From positions 145,638 through 209,637 of the forward strand of contig JBFXJP010000006.1 of assembly GCA_050174775.1 (NCBI GenBank): DNA of 64,000 bases. Direction: 5' to 3'. Under the pieces are notes generated by a model that did not search any database, was not told the DNA's origin, and was given only the letters and a program-made list of their open reading frames with translations. Position numbers and translations under genes: made by a program. Source of the DNA: CAYPGJ01 sp050174775. GTDB lineage: Bacteria > Planctomycetota > Phycisphaerae > Phycisphaerales > UBA1924. Shown here in pieces: positions 43,887 to 53,150 of the stretch; within the stretch, counting starts at the first letter, position 1; each line of letters opens with the position of its first letter.

Positions 43887-44333
43887 ATGGCTACGACGAA
43901 ACGACGAAGCACGAAGCGTACGACGAAGCGCACCGGCACGACGCGTCGCACCGCGAAGCGCAAGACCGCCAAGCGCCGCACGACGAAGCGCTCCGCCTCC
44001 GCGGCCCGCAAGACCTCGTCCCGCAAGCGCACGACCAAGCGCGCCTCGACGGCCAAGCGCCGCACGAGCGCGAAGCGCACGACCGCCAAGCGCGGCACGG
44101 CGAAGCGGAAGACCGCGAAGCGTCGCACGACGAAGCGCGCCGCGGCCAAGCGCACCACGAAGCGCACCGCCAAGCGCGGCGCGAGCGCGAAGCGCAAGAC
44201 GGCCAAGCGCAGCGCGACGAAGCGCGCCTCGGCCAAGCGCTCCACGAGCCGCACGAAGCGCTCCACGAGCACGGGCCTCCGGCTGGTCGGTTCGCGCAGC
44301 AGCACGCGCTCCTTTGCGCGTCGCGCGGCCTGA
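43887..44333 (+). CDS. Histone H1-like Lys/Arg-rich DNA-binding protein
   Basis: 148 residues, nearly all Lys, Arg, Ala, Ser and Thr, built from short degenerate repeats such as KRTTKRT and AKRKTAKRR. Composition is like chlamydial Hc2 and the C-terminal tails of eukaryotic H1, proteins that compact DNA. The ATG at 43887 or 43878 may be the start; AGGA sits 2 and 11 bases upstream respectively. It is divergent from the DAHP synthase and ends at a strong terminator. Confidence 0.75.
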   Translation: MATTKRRSTKRTTKRTGTTRRTAKRKTAKRRTTKRSASAARKTSSRKRTTKRASTAKRRTSAKRTTAKRGTAKRKTAKRRTTKRAAAKRTTKRTAKRGASAKRKTAKRSATKRASAKRSTSRTKRSTSTGLRLVGSRSSTRSFARRAA

Positions 44334-44364
44334 GCGGGCCCGAACGAAACACTGGGATTCACCG

Positions 44365-44399
44365 GGGCCTCGGAAGGATCCGAGGCCCTGTGGTTTTTT
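44365..44399 (+). terminator. Strong Rho-independent terminator
   Basis: A perfect 10-bp stem GGGCCTCGGA / TCCGAGGCCC, tetraloop AGGA, followed by six T at 44394-44399. Located 30 bp after the histone-like gene stop. Confidence 0.9.
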
Positions 44400-44430
44400 G
44401 AGGGTGTGGGCGCGCGGGTATGCTGCGCGT

Positions 44431-45459
44431 ATGGCGAAACGCGCGGGAGGAGCGGCGAAGAAGGGCAAGGAGCAGCCGTCGCTCGGGGAGGCGAGCGGGC
44501 CCGGGCCCAGGATCGTGCTGCTGCAGGGTCCGGACGAGTTCCTGCGCGGGGAGTGGACGCGGGACCTGATCGAGAGCCTGCGGAAGGAGGCCGGGGAGGT
44601 TGAGGTGGTGAAGTATTCGGGGGAGCAGGCCGCGCTGGCGGACGTGCTGGATGAGTGCCGCAGTTACGACCTGCTGATGCGGCACAAGGTGGTGGTGGTG
44701 GATGAGGCGGAGAAGTTGGTGGCTGGGGACATGCGTCCGGTGATGGAGCGGTATGCCGAGGCGCCGGCGGGGAATGCGACGCTGGTGCTGCGGTCGGGTC
44801 GTTGGCACAAGGGGAAGCTGGACAAGCTGATCGAGGGGGTGGGGGAAGTGCGTCGGTGTGAGCCGCCGAAGCCGGATGTGGCTGCGGCGTGGGCGGTGGC
44901 GCGGATGAAGAAGCGGCATGATGCGACGCTGGCGCGCGCGGCGGCGGATGCGCTGGTGGCGCGGGTGGGGCCGGACCTAGGGCGGATCGATGCGGAGTTG
45001 GGGAAGCTGGCGGCGGCGGGTGAGGAGGGGGAGCCGGTGACGGTGGAGGTGGTGGCGGCGATGGTGGGGAGGAGTGGGGAGGGGGAGCCGTGGGCCGTGC
45101 AGGGGCCGTTGTTCAGTGGGGATGCGGGGGCTGCGATCGGTGCGGTGCGGGAGGCGATCGGGCTGTGGCGTCAGAATCCGGTGGGGGTGATTTGGGCCGA
45201 GGTGGACGGGATTCGGAAGGCGGCGGCGATTGCGCGGCTGATGGAGCAGGGGGAGAACGGGTTTGCGGCGGCGAAGCGGGTTCGGGTGTGGGGGGATGTG
45301 GGGTCGGTGGTGGAGGCGGGGCGTCGTGGGGGGGCGGAGCGTTTGGGGGCGTTGTTGGACGAGGCGTTGGATCTGGATGCGCGGAGCAAGTCGGGGCGGG
45401 CTGAGGGGGAGCGGGTGGCGGAGGTGATCGCGGCGCGGTTTGCAAGCCTGGGGGGTTGA
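44431..45459 (+). CDS. holA: DNA polymerase III subunit delta
   Basis: 342 residues from the ATG at 44431. HolA opens the sliding clamp within the clamp loader. The order is typical: a short Lys-rich N-terminus, IVLLQGPDEFLRGEWTRDL, YDLLMRHKVVVVDEAEKLV, then helical domains (LDKLIEGVGEVRRCEPPK, GDAGAAIGAVREAIGLWRQN). Delta proteins vary widely in sequence, so the call rests on layout and these blocks. Confidence 0.85.
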   Translation: MAKRAGGAAKKGKEQPSLGEASGPGPRIVLLQGPDEFLRGEWTRDLIESLRKEAGEVEVVKYSGEQAALADVLDECRSYDLLMRHKVVVVDEAEKLVAGDMRPVMERYAEAPAGNATLVLRSGRWHKGKLDKLIEGVGEVRRCEPPKPDVAAAWAVARMKKRHDATLARAAADALVARVGPDLGRIDAELGKLAAAGEEGEPVTVEVVAAMVGRSGEGEPWAVQGPLFSGDAGAAIGAVREAIGLWRQNPVGVIWAEVDGIRKAAAIARLMEQGENGFAAAKRVRVWGDVGSVVEAGRRGGAERLGALLDEALDLDARSKSGRAEGERVAEVIAARFASLGG

Positions 45460-45539
45460 GCGGACGATGAGAGAGGGGTGGGGAGGGTCCGCGCGGAGCG
45501 TGGGCCGAGAGAGCGCGAAGTGGCGCAGGAGGCGCGATG

Positions 45540-46775
45540 ATGCAGCGGACGTTGGGCGGAGCGGCGTTGTGTGTGGTGGTGTTGGGGGCGGGTTGCGTGG
45601 GAGAGCGCGCGTCGGACGCGGGGCAGTGGTCGGCGCCGCCCAGGCACGAGCCGCCCACGGCTGAATCGACGAACACGAAGAAGCGGAGTCCGGGGATGGA
45701 CGGCTCGGTGTCCGCTGCGCCGGGTGAGGGCGCGTCGGAGAATGATCTGGCCGCGCAGGTGGAGCGGGATCTTGCGGACCTGCAGACGGCGCTGGAGGAG
45801 CGTGAGTCGGCGCGCGTCGCGGCGACGCCGAGGAGCGAGCCTGGGGTTTCGGCAGCGGACGTGGTCCGTGCGGACGACAGCCCTGCGAGCGAGACGGGGG
45901 GGGCGCCGGTGTCTACGTCATCGACGGCCACGAGCGGCGGGAGCGCGGTGATCGAGGGGGAGGGGGGTGTGGCGAGCGCGAACGTGGAGGAAGCGATCGA
46001 CACGGGGGAGTCGGCGGCGCGGACGAGCGCGATGAGTGCTGTGCCCATCGATGAGCGTGTGGAGAGCGCGGCGGCGCAGCTTGCGGTGCTGCTGGAGGAG
46101 TGGGCGCAGGCGGAGAGCGGGGGCGCGAGGGCGTTGCTAGCGCTGGGCGCGATGGAGGCGCTGCAGGAGGGCGCGTTGAGTGAGGACGCTTTGGCGCAGC
46201 TGGGTGAGGAGGATGCTGAGGGGATGCGGGCGTGGGCCGCGTTGCACAGGGACGCGGCCCGTCGCGCCGCTTCGGGGGAGACGGACCCTGGGATGGGGGC
46301 GGTCCGCGCGAGCGCACCGGCTTCGGAGCGGATGCTCGGGGTCGACACGGCGATTTTGTGCACGAAGGTGGAGGGGTTTGGTCGGTATCAGACGCTGGAC
46401 ACGAGCGCGTTGCTGGCTGGTCGGGGGCAGCGGGCGATCGTGTATGCCGAGGTCTCCGGGTTTGCGCACCGCGCGATGACGAACGAACGTGGCGAGCCGG
46501 GGTGGATGGTTGAGCTGACGCAGGAGCTGGCGCTGTACCACGATGCGGACCAGGTGCTGGCGTGGCGTCGGCCTGAGCAGGTGATCAGCGATTTCTCCCG
46601 GAACAAGCGGCGCGACTTCTTCGTGGTGCAGATGGTCGAGCTGCCCTCGACGCTCTCCATCGGTGCGTACAACCTGAAGGTGACGATGCGGGACCGTGAG
46701 GGAGGGGCCGTGGCCGAGGCAATCATCCCGCTGCGGGTGGTTGCCGACCCGGCGCTGACGCGCGGGTCGCGCTGA
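45540..46775 (+). CDS. Lipoprotein, hypothetical
   Basis: About 411 residues. Signal peptide with lipobox LGAGC. The ATG at 45540 is 7 bases from AGGAGG and preferred over the ATG at 45537. The long middle part is acidic, Ala/Glu/Ser-rich and probably disordered; the last 150 residues form a beta domain (LCTKVEGFGRYQTLDTSALL, VVQMVELPSTLSIGAYNLKV) resembling exported planctomycete proteins without known function. Confidence 0.7.
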   Translation: MQRTLGGAALCVVVLGAGCVGERASDAGQWSAPPRHEPPTAESTNTKKRSPGMDGSVSAAPGEGASENDLAAQVERDLADLQTALEERESARVAATPRSEPGVSAADVVRADDSPASETGGAPVSTSSTATSGGSAVIEGEGGVASANVEEAIDTGESAARTSAMSAVPIDERVESAAAQLAVLLEEWAQAESGGARALLALGAMEALQEGALSEDALAQLGEEDAEGMRAWAALHRDAARRAASGETDPGMGAVRASAPASERMLGVDTAILCTKVEGFGRYQTLDTSALLAGRGQRAIVYAEVSGFAHRAMTNERGEPGWMVELTQELALYHDADQVLAWRRPEQVISDFSRNKRRDFFVVQMVELPSTLSIGAYNLKVTMRDREGGAVAEAIIPLRVVADPALTRGSR

Positions 46776-46794
46776 GAGCGGTATGCTCGTCGGC

Positions 46795-47259
46795 ATGAAG
46801 CGTGCGGCAACAGTGTTGTTGGTGGCGGGCGTGTGCGCCGGGGTGGTCGGGTGCGCGGGCGTGAAGGAGCCGGACCTCCGGGTGGTCGAGGCTCGGGTCG
46901 CGGAGCGCACGGCTGAGGGCGTGGTGATGCACTTTGTCGTGGAGGGGGAGAACACCAACGAGAAAGAGCTGCCGCTGCTCCAGGCTGAGTACCGCGTGTC
47001 CATTGACGGGCGGGAGGTGTTCCGCGCCACTCGATCGCCCGAGGCCACGCTGCGCCGCAAGGGCGTGCAGCGGTTCGTGCTCCCGGCCGCGGTCCCCGCG
47101 CAAGAGCTTGGCTCGGGCGCGATCCGATGGAGCCTGAGCGGGTCGGTGGGGTACATCGCGCCGGAGCGTTTGGCGGAGACGCTGCTCGACATGGGGCTGC
47201 CGAATCCGACGACGAGCGTGCGCGGGAGCGGTGAGATCGAGGTCGGCGGCGCGGGCTGA
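46795..47259 (+). CDS. Lipoprotein with LEA type 2-like domain
   Basis: 154 residues from the ATG at 46795, lipobox VVGCAG. The body, PDLRVVEARVAERTAEGVVM and HFVVEGENTNEKELPLLQAE with GRE..RATR, follows the WHy/LEA_2 pattern (a beta-sandwich found in desiccation and stress proteins). The family does not fix a role. It is adjacent to the lipoprotein at 45540 with a 19-bp gap. Confidence 0.7.
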   Translation: MKRAATVLLVAGVCAGVVGCAGVKEPDLRVVEARVAERTAEGVVMHFVVEGENTNEKELPLLQAEYRVSIDGREVFRATRSPEATLRRKGVQRFVLPAAVPAQELGSGAIRWSLSGSVGYIAPERLAETLLDMGLPNPTTSVRGSGEIEVGGAG

Positions 47260-47270
47260 GGCGCGCCTGG

Positions 47271-49877
47271 CTATGGGGGATGCAGGGCTCCGGATCGGGC
47301 GTTGCCGTCGCGCAGGATCGCCCCCCAGGATGCGCCCTCACGGCACGTGGTGAGCCATCTGACTCCCGGTTTTCGTGCATCGGACCAGCGGTCGTCGTCG
47401 AGGCGGTCGGCGTCGGTGCTCTGGAGGATGATGGAGGGGCGCACGGCTTCGACGAACCGCATGGCGGTGGGCAGTGATGCCGCGCTGCCGTGATGGGGGA
47501 TCTCGAGGATGTGCGCGATCAGATCGTCGGGCTGTTCGAGGAGGGCGCGCATGGCGGGGGCCTGGATGTCACCGGTGAGGAGCGCGGCCGAGCGACTTGG
47601 GAGGGCGGGATGTTCGACGCGCGCGACGAGGGACGCGTCGTTGTCGGGCGTGTCGAGCGGGAGATCGGCCGGGGGCCAGAGGATGCGGAGGCGCGCCGGG
47701 CCGAGCGGGATGATGTCTCCCGCGACATGCGTGATGACTTCGACGTTGTGCCGACGCGCGGATGTCAGCAGCGCGGCCTCGGGGCCATCGGGGTCCGTCT
47801 CCGCCTCGTGCAGCACGTGGCTTGTCGTGTGGAGCCGTTCGATCGGAAGCGCGCCGAAGAGGTCGGGGACGGCGTTGAAGTGATCGAGATTGGCATGGGT
47901 GAGGAAGACGTCGCGGACATTCCGGGCGCGGAGAGCGCGGAGCGCGTCGGGGAGGGTGCGCACGCCGAGGTCGAAGCGCGAGCCGCCTGCGTCCCACAGT
48001 GCCGCGGCGTTTCCTGCGCGGAGGAGAAGGCACGAACCGTCACGGACGTAGAGGGCGTCGACGCGGAGGGCGACATTTCGCTCGAGAGTAGGCGTGCGGA
48101 GCTCGTAGGCCGTCCAGCCGACAATGAGGGCGGTGACGCACAGGCGCGCGAGGCGCACGCGTCTGGGGAAGCCGGAGAGGGCATCTCTGGGCGTGATGAG
48201 CCACCAGACGATCGAAGCCGTGGCCGCGGACGCGAGCCAGACGGAGACGTGGGGCACGCGGATGAGCGCGAAGGGGACGTCGTCGGCGAACGATGCGGCA
48301 CGCGCGAGCAGGTTCGCGGCTTGGGTGATCCAAGGGATGAGCAGGTGTGCTGCGCTCGGGGAGAACAGGGAGATGATGAGTGTGACGTAGCCGCCCACGG
48401 AGAGCGCTGTGGCCGCGGGCCCGCCCAGAAGCGTTGCGGGGACTGCGAGGGGGGAGATGATGCCCGTGTGATGAGCGATCGCGGGGATCGAGACGAGCCA
48501 GGCGACGGCGGCGCCGACGAGCGCGGTCTGGAACGATCTCCACGCGCGCTGCGCCGGTGAGAGCAGGGCGGGATCGCCCGGAGCGCCGAAGAGCCGGTCG
48601 CGCAGCGGATTGGTGAGCGTGAGGAGGGCGAGCACGACGCCGAAGGAGAGCTGGAGCCCGAGGGAGAAGAGCTCGTAGGGCTGCCAGATGAGGATGAGCA
48701 GGAGCGTCCAACCGAGAGTGTTGACGCGGTCGTGTCTGCGGCCGATGACGGAGGGGATGAGGAGCGCGAGGGTCATGATGCCGGCGCGGAGGATGGAGGG
48801 CTGCACGGGGAGGATGAAGAGGTAGGCGGTGACGACCAGGGAGATGATGATGGGCTCGGCGCGCCATGCGATGGAGAGCGGGATGGGGAGGAGGGCGAAG
48901 AGCACTCTGAGGAGGAGTGCGAACGCGCCCGCGAGCACGACGAGGTTGAGGCCCGAGATGGCGAGCAGGTGCGTGAGCCCGAGGCGCGTGAAGGAGACAT
49001 GCACCGAGTGGAGGGATTGCTCTCGTTCGCCCAGGAGCAGGGCCGCGAGCATGGCGCGGCCCGGGGACACATCGGCGCCGTCGAGCAGGACGCGCGAGGA
49101 GCGCGCGCGGGCGTCGCCGCGCAGCCTGTAGAACAGGGCGATGAGCCGGTCGGTGCGCGAGGGCTCGGCGTATTTACGGATGAGTGTTCCGTCGGGGACG
49201 TCGAGATAGCCGGCGAAGCCTTGTTGCAAGGAGTGCGGGCGCCAGTCCCTGGCGCCGGGGTTGAGCGGAGGCTCGGTGGGGTCGGCCTGTCCGGTGATTC
49301 GGAGCATCGCGCCCGGCGTGATGCGGTGCGCATCCTCTTCGTTGATGAAGGTCCAGAGACGGCCCCGCGCCGGGATGGACCGTTCGATGCTCGTCGTGGG
49401 CGTTGCGCCGTCATCAGCGACGATGAGCGTGCGCACGAGGAGTGTGAAGCGCGTGCGAGGCGCACGGTGATCGAACGCGCGGAGCGCGCCCAGGTCGGCG
49501 TTGACCGGACGGCGCGCTTCGGTGAGCGCGACGCCCTCGACCTCGATGATGCGTGTCCCGTGGGCGATGAGGCGTGCGAGGTGATCGTGCGCGGGGAGGA
49601 TCGCTTTGGCGGTGGTCCACCCGATCATCAGGAAGTACATCGAGAGCAGGAGGAATGGGCCAAGACGACGGCTGGTGGCTCTGCTGAGAAGCGGCGAGGC
49701 TGCGCACGCGGCGGTGAGCACGAACCAGAGCCATGGCGGTGGCAGTGGGGCGTGGGCGCGCATGGCTTGCGTGGTGATGACGGCGAGCACGGCCATGCAG
49801 GCCGCGAGCACGCCCGGCGCCGGCGTGCGATCCGGAAGCATGGAGCGTCCCGACGTGGACGACGTCGCCCTCGGCAC
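47271..49877 (-). CDS. comEC: ComEC/Rec2 DNA-uptake channel protein
   Basis: 868 residues (the ATG at 49841 is an alternative start). Order: N-terminal hydrophobic segments and an OB-like domain (about 60-210), the Competence membrane region (ALLLGEREQSLHSVHVSFTR, LTHLLAISGLNLVVLAG) and a C-terminal metallo-beta-lactamase fold (THANLDHFNAVPDLFGALP, LTGDIQAPAM, IPHHGSAASLP). ComEC carries single-stranded DNA through the inner membrane. The metal motif reads HxNxDH rather than HxDxDH. No other competence genes are in the window. Confidence 0.92.
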   Translation of the reverse strand: MPRATSSTSGRSMLPDRTPAPGVLAACMAVLAVITTQAMRAHAPLPPPWLWFVLTAACAASPLLSRATSRRLGPFLLLSMYFLMIGWTTAKAILPAHDHLARLIAHGTRIIEVEGVALTEARRPVNADLGALRAFDHRAPRTRFTLLVRTLIVADDGATPTTSIERSIPARGRLWTFINEEDAHRITPGAMLRITGQADPTEPPLNPGARDWRPHSLQQGFAGYLDVPDGTLIRKYAEPSRTDRLIALFYRLRGDARARSSRVLLDGADVSPGRAMLAALLLGEREQSLHSVHVSFTRLGLTHLLAISGLNLVVLAGAFALLLRVLFALLPIPLSIAWRAEPIIISLVVTAYLFILPVQPSILRAGIMTLALLIPSVIGRRHDRVNTLGWTLLLILIWQPYELFSLGLQLSFGVVLALLTLTNPLRDRLFGAPGDPALLSPAQRAWRSFQTALVGAAVAWLVSIPAIAHHTGIISPLAVPATLLGGPAATALSVGGYVTLIISLFSPSAAHLLIPWITQAANLLARAASFADDVPFALIRVPHVSVWLASAATASIVWWLITPRDALSGFPRRVRLARLCVTALIVGWTAYELRTPTLERNVALRVDALYVRDGSCLLLRAGNAAALWDAGGSRFDLGVRTLPDALRALRARNVRDVFLTHANLDHFNAVPDLFGALPIERLHTTSHVLHEAETDPDGPEAALLTSARRHNVEVITHVAGDIIPLGPARLRILWPPADLPLDTPDNDASLVARVEHPALPSRSAALLTGDIQAPAMRALLEQPDDLIAHILEIPHHGSAASLPTAMRFVEAVRPSIILQSTDADRLDDDRWSDARKPGVRWLTTCREGASWGAILRDGNARSGALHPP

Positions 49878-49905
49878 GCATCGAGAGTACAGGGGGTGAG
49901 GCGGA

Positions 49906-51084
49906 TCAGCGTCCGGCCAGGAGGAGCCAGACGATCCACACAGCGGCCGCGTTAAACGCGGTCAGGAGGGCCAGGATGCCGATGAAGTCGCGCGTCGACG
50001 CAGAAAGGTGGCGAACCGGGGCGTTCAGCTCCATCAGCGCCCCATAAACGAACGAGGTCGCGAGCGTGACCGGCGAGCGCTTCGGCTCGGTATCCGATGC
50101 GTTGTCCGCCGACTTGGAGGCCTTCTTGGGCTTCTTGGCTTCCGCGGGCGTGACAGCGGCGGGCTGTGGTTGGGCAGGAGCAGTGGCGGGTGGAGGCGCG
50201 GCGGGCTTCGCGGCCGCGACCGGCTCCGGTTCGGGCGGGATGACGTCGTCCGCAGCGGCGAAGTCCCCCATCGGCATGTCGTCTGGCGACATGGTGGAGG
50301 CGTCGGCGACCTCGGCCTCCTGCAGGTCCGCGTCGAGGAGTGATCCTGCGCCTTCCTCGCCCGCGCTGTCGACGAGCGGTGAGGAGGCGAGCGGGTCGTC
50401 CATCGTGCCCTCGGGCGCCGCGAGGTCCGCCGCGGCCTGCTCGAGCGCCACGTCGAGATCATCGATCGAAGCTGGCTCGTCGACCTCTGGCACGGGCTCC
50501 GGAACGTCGTCGTGGTTGTCGATGTCCTGGGCGAGAACGTCGGGCTCTTCGTCCGCGACGTCCTCTGGGGCGGTCGACTCGGCTTCGTCCGCAGATTCCG
50601 CGGCTTCGAGGGGATCGCTGGGCGTGACTTCTTCTGTCTCTGAGGCCGCGTCGTCAGCGGCAGCGAGCTGATCCTCGGGCGTGATCTGCAGTGCTTCGAG
50701 CTCGGCGTCAGAGAGGGAGGCGTCGTCGTCGAGTGCCGGTTCCTCGTCTTCGTACGTGGTGACGGCGTTGCTGGCGCTCGCGCTGGGGGTGGGCTCATCC
50801 TCGTCGTCGAGCTGCGATTGCGCAAGGTCGTCATCGACGAGCGGGGAGGCCGCTTCGGCCGCCAACGCATCGAGATCGGCTGCTACCTCGTCGAGGGTCT
50901 GCTCCACGTCCTCGCCAGTATCCGCGGAAGTGGGCTGCGGCGCCGAGTCCACGCGCGGCGCCTCCACAGGCTCGCTGACCGTCTCGAAATCGCCATCGAT
51001 GTCCGTAGCGGCATCCGCGAGCAAGTCGTCGATCGACGGCTCGCCGTCGGCGTTTGGCGGGATGTCGGCGCGCGGCTCGGGCAT
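49906..51084 (-). CDS. Acidic, mostly disordered membrane-anchored protein
   Basis: About 392 residues. Roughly 300 residues are Asp/Glu/Ala/Ser-rich low-complexity sequence with repeated acidic clusters (SIDDLLADAATDIDGDFETV); they are followed by a Pro/Ala/Lys linker (AEAKKPKKASKSA) and one C-terminal hydrophobic segment (FIGILALLTAFNAAAVWIVW) ending LLAGR. It is a tail-anchored protein with an acidic cytosolic part. I do not recognise the family. The start at 51084 (PEPRADIPPNAD) is preferred over 51132. Confidence 0.6.
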   Translation of the reverse strand: MPEPRADIPPNADGEPSIDDLLADAATDIDGDFETVSEPVEAPRVDSAPQPTSADTGEDVEQTLDEVAADLDALAAEAASPLVDDDLAQSQLDDEDEPTPSASASNAVTTYEDEEPALDDDASLSDAELEALQITPEDQLAAADDAASETEEVTPSDPLEAAESADEAESTAPEDVADEEPDVLAQDIDNHDDVPEPVPEVDEPASIDDLDVALEQAAADLAAPEGTMDDPLASSPLVDSAGEEGAGSLLDADLQEAEVADASTMSPDDMPMGDFAAADDVIPPEPEPVAAAKPAAPPPATAPAQPQPAAVTPAEAKKPKKASKSADNASDTEPKRSPVTLATSFVYGALMELNAPVRHLSASTRDFIGILALLTAFNAAAVWIVWLLLAGR

Positions 51085-51176
51085 GAGGTCCCCTACGTCC
51101 CGTATGATCGACGAGCAGGGTCGGGCACTCAAGGGCGGAGCCCGAAGAACAGCCCTCAGGCTCCGAGAACTCAGGC

Positions 51177-51932
51177 GTGACGCACCGGATCTTCATCGAA
51201 GACCTGCCCCAGCGGCTCGAGCCGGGCGATCCCGTTCAGGTGACGGGCGAGGAGGCGGAGCACGCCCGCAAGTCGCGCCGTCTGGGTCCGGGCGCCAAGG
51301 TGGCCGTGATCGACGGGAAGGGGCGAGTCATCGAGGCCGAGATCAGCGAGGCCAAGCGCGACCTGGTGCTGCGCGTGGTCGCGGACCGGCGCGAGCCGGC
51401 GTTGGAGCCCAGGGTTGAGGTCTGGGCCGCGACGCCCAAGGGCGGGCGTGTGGATCAGATGATCGATGCACTGTCGGAGGTGGGGGCGGCGATGTGGAGG
51501 CCGCTCGACACGGAGTGGGGTGTCGTGGAGCCGCGTGACTCGAAGCTCGCGCGCCTCGATCGCGTCGCGCGCGAGGCGAGCAAGCAGTGCGGCCGCGCGT
51601 GGATGATGGAGATCGGGGAGCGCGCCGGGCTTGGCGAGGCGCTGGATGGTGAAGACGGCGTAAAGATCGTGATGGCCGATGCGTCGGGGGAGTGGTACGA
51701 GCCGAGCGGTGGCGGGGCGGTGCGTCTGCTGGTGGGGCCTGAGGGGGGATGGACCAAGCACGAACGAGAGAAGGCGGAGCGCGCGGGCGCGACGCTGGCG
51801 CGGTTCGGCGCGCACGCGATGCGGATCGAGGTGGCCGCGCCGATCGCTGCGGCCATCATCATCGAAACGGAACAGCGCGCACGCACGGGCGTCTCACCCG
51901 CGCGGAGCGACACGGAAAGGAGCCTCGGATGA
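51177..51932 (+). CDS. rsmE: 16S rRNA (uracil-1498-N3)-methyltransferase
   Basis: 251 residues from a GTG. RsmE uses SAM to methylate U1498 of 16S rRNA and has the SPOUT trefoil knot: RLLVGPEGGWTKHEREKAER and the following ARFGAHAMRIEVAAPIAAAI are the knot region. The N-terminal PUA-like domain HRIFIEDLPQRLEPGD is also typical. Its stop overlaps the start of the next gene (ATGA). Confidence 0.92.
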   Translation: MTHRIFIEDLPQRLEPGDPVQVTGEEAEHARKSRRLGPGAKVAVIDGKGRVIEAEISEAKRDLVLRVVADRREPALEPRVEVWAATPKGGRVDQMIDALSEVGAAMWRPLDTEWGVVEPRDSKLARLDRVAREASKQCGRAWMMEIGERAGLGEALDGEDGVKIVMADASGEWYEPSGGGAVRLLVGPEGGWTKHEREKAERAGATLARFGAHAMRIEVAAPIAAAIIIETEQRARTGVSPARSDTERSLG

Positions 51933-53149
51933 ACGGTCGGACGACGCGGGGCGTGATCGGGACATGCGCGGCGGTGCTGGCGTTCGCGTGCGGGACGGCG
52001 CACGGGATGGACGCCGCGCACCGCGCGAAGGCGGAGGAGATGCGCGCGAAGGCGGCGGAGTGGCTGCGCGGGCAGCAGGACGTGGCGTCGGGAGGGTGGA
52101 AGACGGCGGGAGAGGGGCCGCAGTTCCCGGCGATCAGCGCGATGGCCGCGACCGGCTTGGTGCGCGAGGGCGGCGCGACGAACGAGGCGGCGGCGGAGCG
52201 TGCGGCGGGGTACATCCTGACGTTCCGCCAGGCGGACGGGGGCATCTACGACCGCATTCTTCCTTCGTATAACACGTCGATCGTGCTCTCGTTCCTTGCG
52301 CACGTGGACACGCCCGAGTCGCGCGAGGCCATCAAGGACGCGCAGGACTTCCTCCGCAGTCTCCAGTGGTCCGAAGCGTCGAGTCTCTCGAGCGCGACGC
52401 CCGAGATCTCCACGGCCGTTGACAAGAGCCACCCGTTCTACGGCGGCATCGGGTACGGGCGTCACGGCCGGCCCGACCTCTCGAACCTCGCGTTCATGCT
52501 GCAGGGTCTCCACGACACCGGCGTGCCCGGTGAGGACCCTGCGTTCCAGCGCGCCCTCGTGTTTCTCGCGCGCGTGCAGATGGTCGACAGCGTGAACGAC
52601 ATGCCGTACGCGGACGGCACGAAGCAGGGCGGGTTTATCTATGCGACGAGCGTGAACAAGGATCAGGTGGGCTCGGGGCAGACGCAGGTCGCTGAGCAGA
52701 TCGCAATGGTGGAAGAGACGCTCGACGACGGCACGAAGGTGTCGCGTCTGCGTTGCTACGGGTCGATGACGTACGCGGGGTTCAAGAGCCTGATCTATGC
52801 GGACCTCGCGCGCGATGATGAGCGGGTGCGGGCCGCGTACGACTGGATCCGGCGCTTCTACACGATGGATGAGAACCCCGCGATGGGGACGGACGGGCTG
52901 TACTACTACTACGTGATGGCGTCGCGCGCGCTGCGCGCGTGGGGCGGGGACGAGATCGTGACGCTGAATGAGCAGGGCGGCTCGGGCGCGACGCGCGACT
53001 GGGCCAACGATCTGGTCGACGCGCTCGCGGAGCTCCAGGAGCCCGACGGCTCGTTCCGCTCGGTCGACGATCGGTGGATGGAGAACAACACGCTGCTCAT
53101 CACGGCCTACTCGCTGCTCTCGCTGCAGGAGGCCTCGGGCGTCGAGTGA
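51929..53149 (+). CDS. Exported prenyltransferase/squalene-cyclase-repeat protein
   Basis: 406 residues, ATG overlapping the rsmE stop, preceded by AAGGAG. Signal peptide (VIGTCAAVLAFACGTAHG). The body has helical (alpha/alpha) repeats of the squalene-hopene cyclase / prenyltransferase type, each with a G or W/D repeat: DVASGGWKTAGEG, FRQADGGIYDRILPSYNTSI, YYVMASRALRAWGGDE, LQEPDGSFRSVDDRWMENNT. It lacks the DxDD catalytic motif of hopene cyclases, so it is likely a structural or binding protein. Confidence 0.8.
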   Translation: MNGRTTRGVIGTCAAVLAFACGTAHGMDAAHRAKAEEMRAKAAEWLRGQQDVASGGWKTAGEGPQFPAISAMAATGLVREGGATNEAAAERAAGYILTFRQADGGIYDRILPSYNTSIVLSFLAHVDTPESREAIKDAQDFLRSLQWSEASSLSSATPEISTAVDKSHPFYGGIGYGRHGRPDLSNLAFMLQGLHDTGVPGEDPAFQRALVFLARVQMVDSVNDMPYADGTKQGGFIYATSVNKDQVGSGQTQVAEQIAMVEETLDDGTKVSRLRCYGSMTYAGFKSLIYADLARDDERVRAAYDWIRRFYTMDENPAMGTDGLYYYYVMASRALRAWGGDEIVTLNEQGGSGATRDWANDLVDALAELQEPDGSFRSVDDRWMENNTLLITAYSLLSLQEASGVE

Positions 53150-53150
53150 G

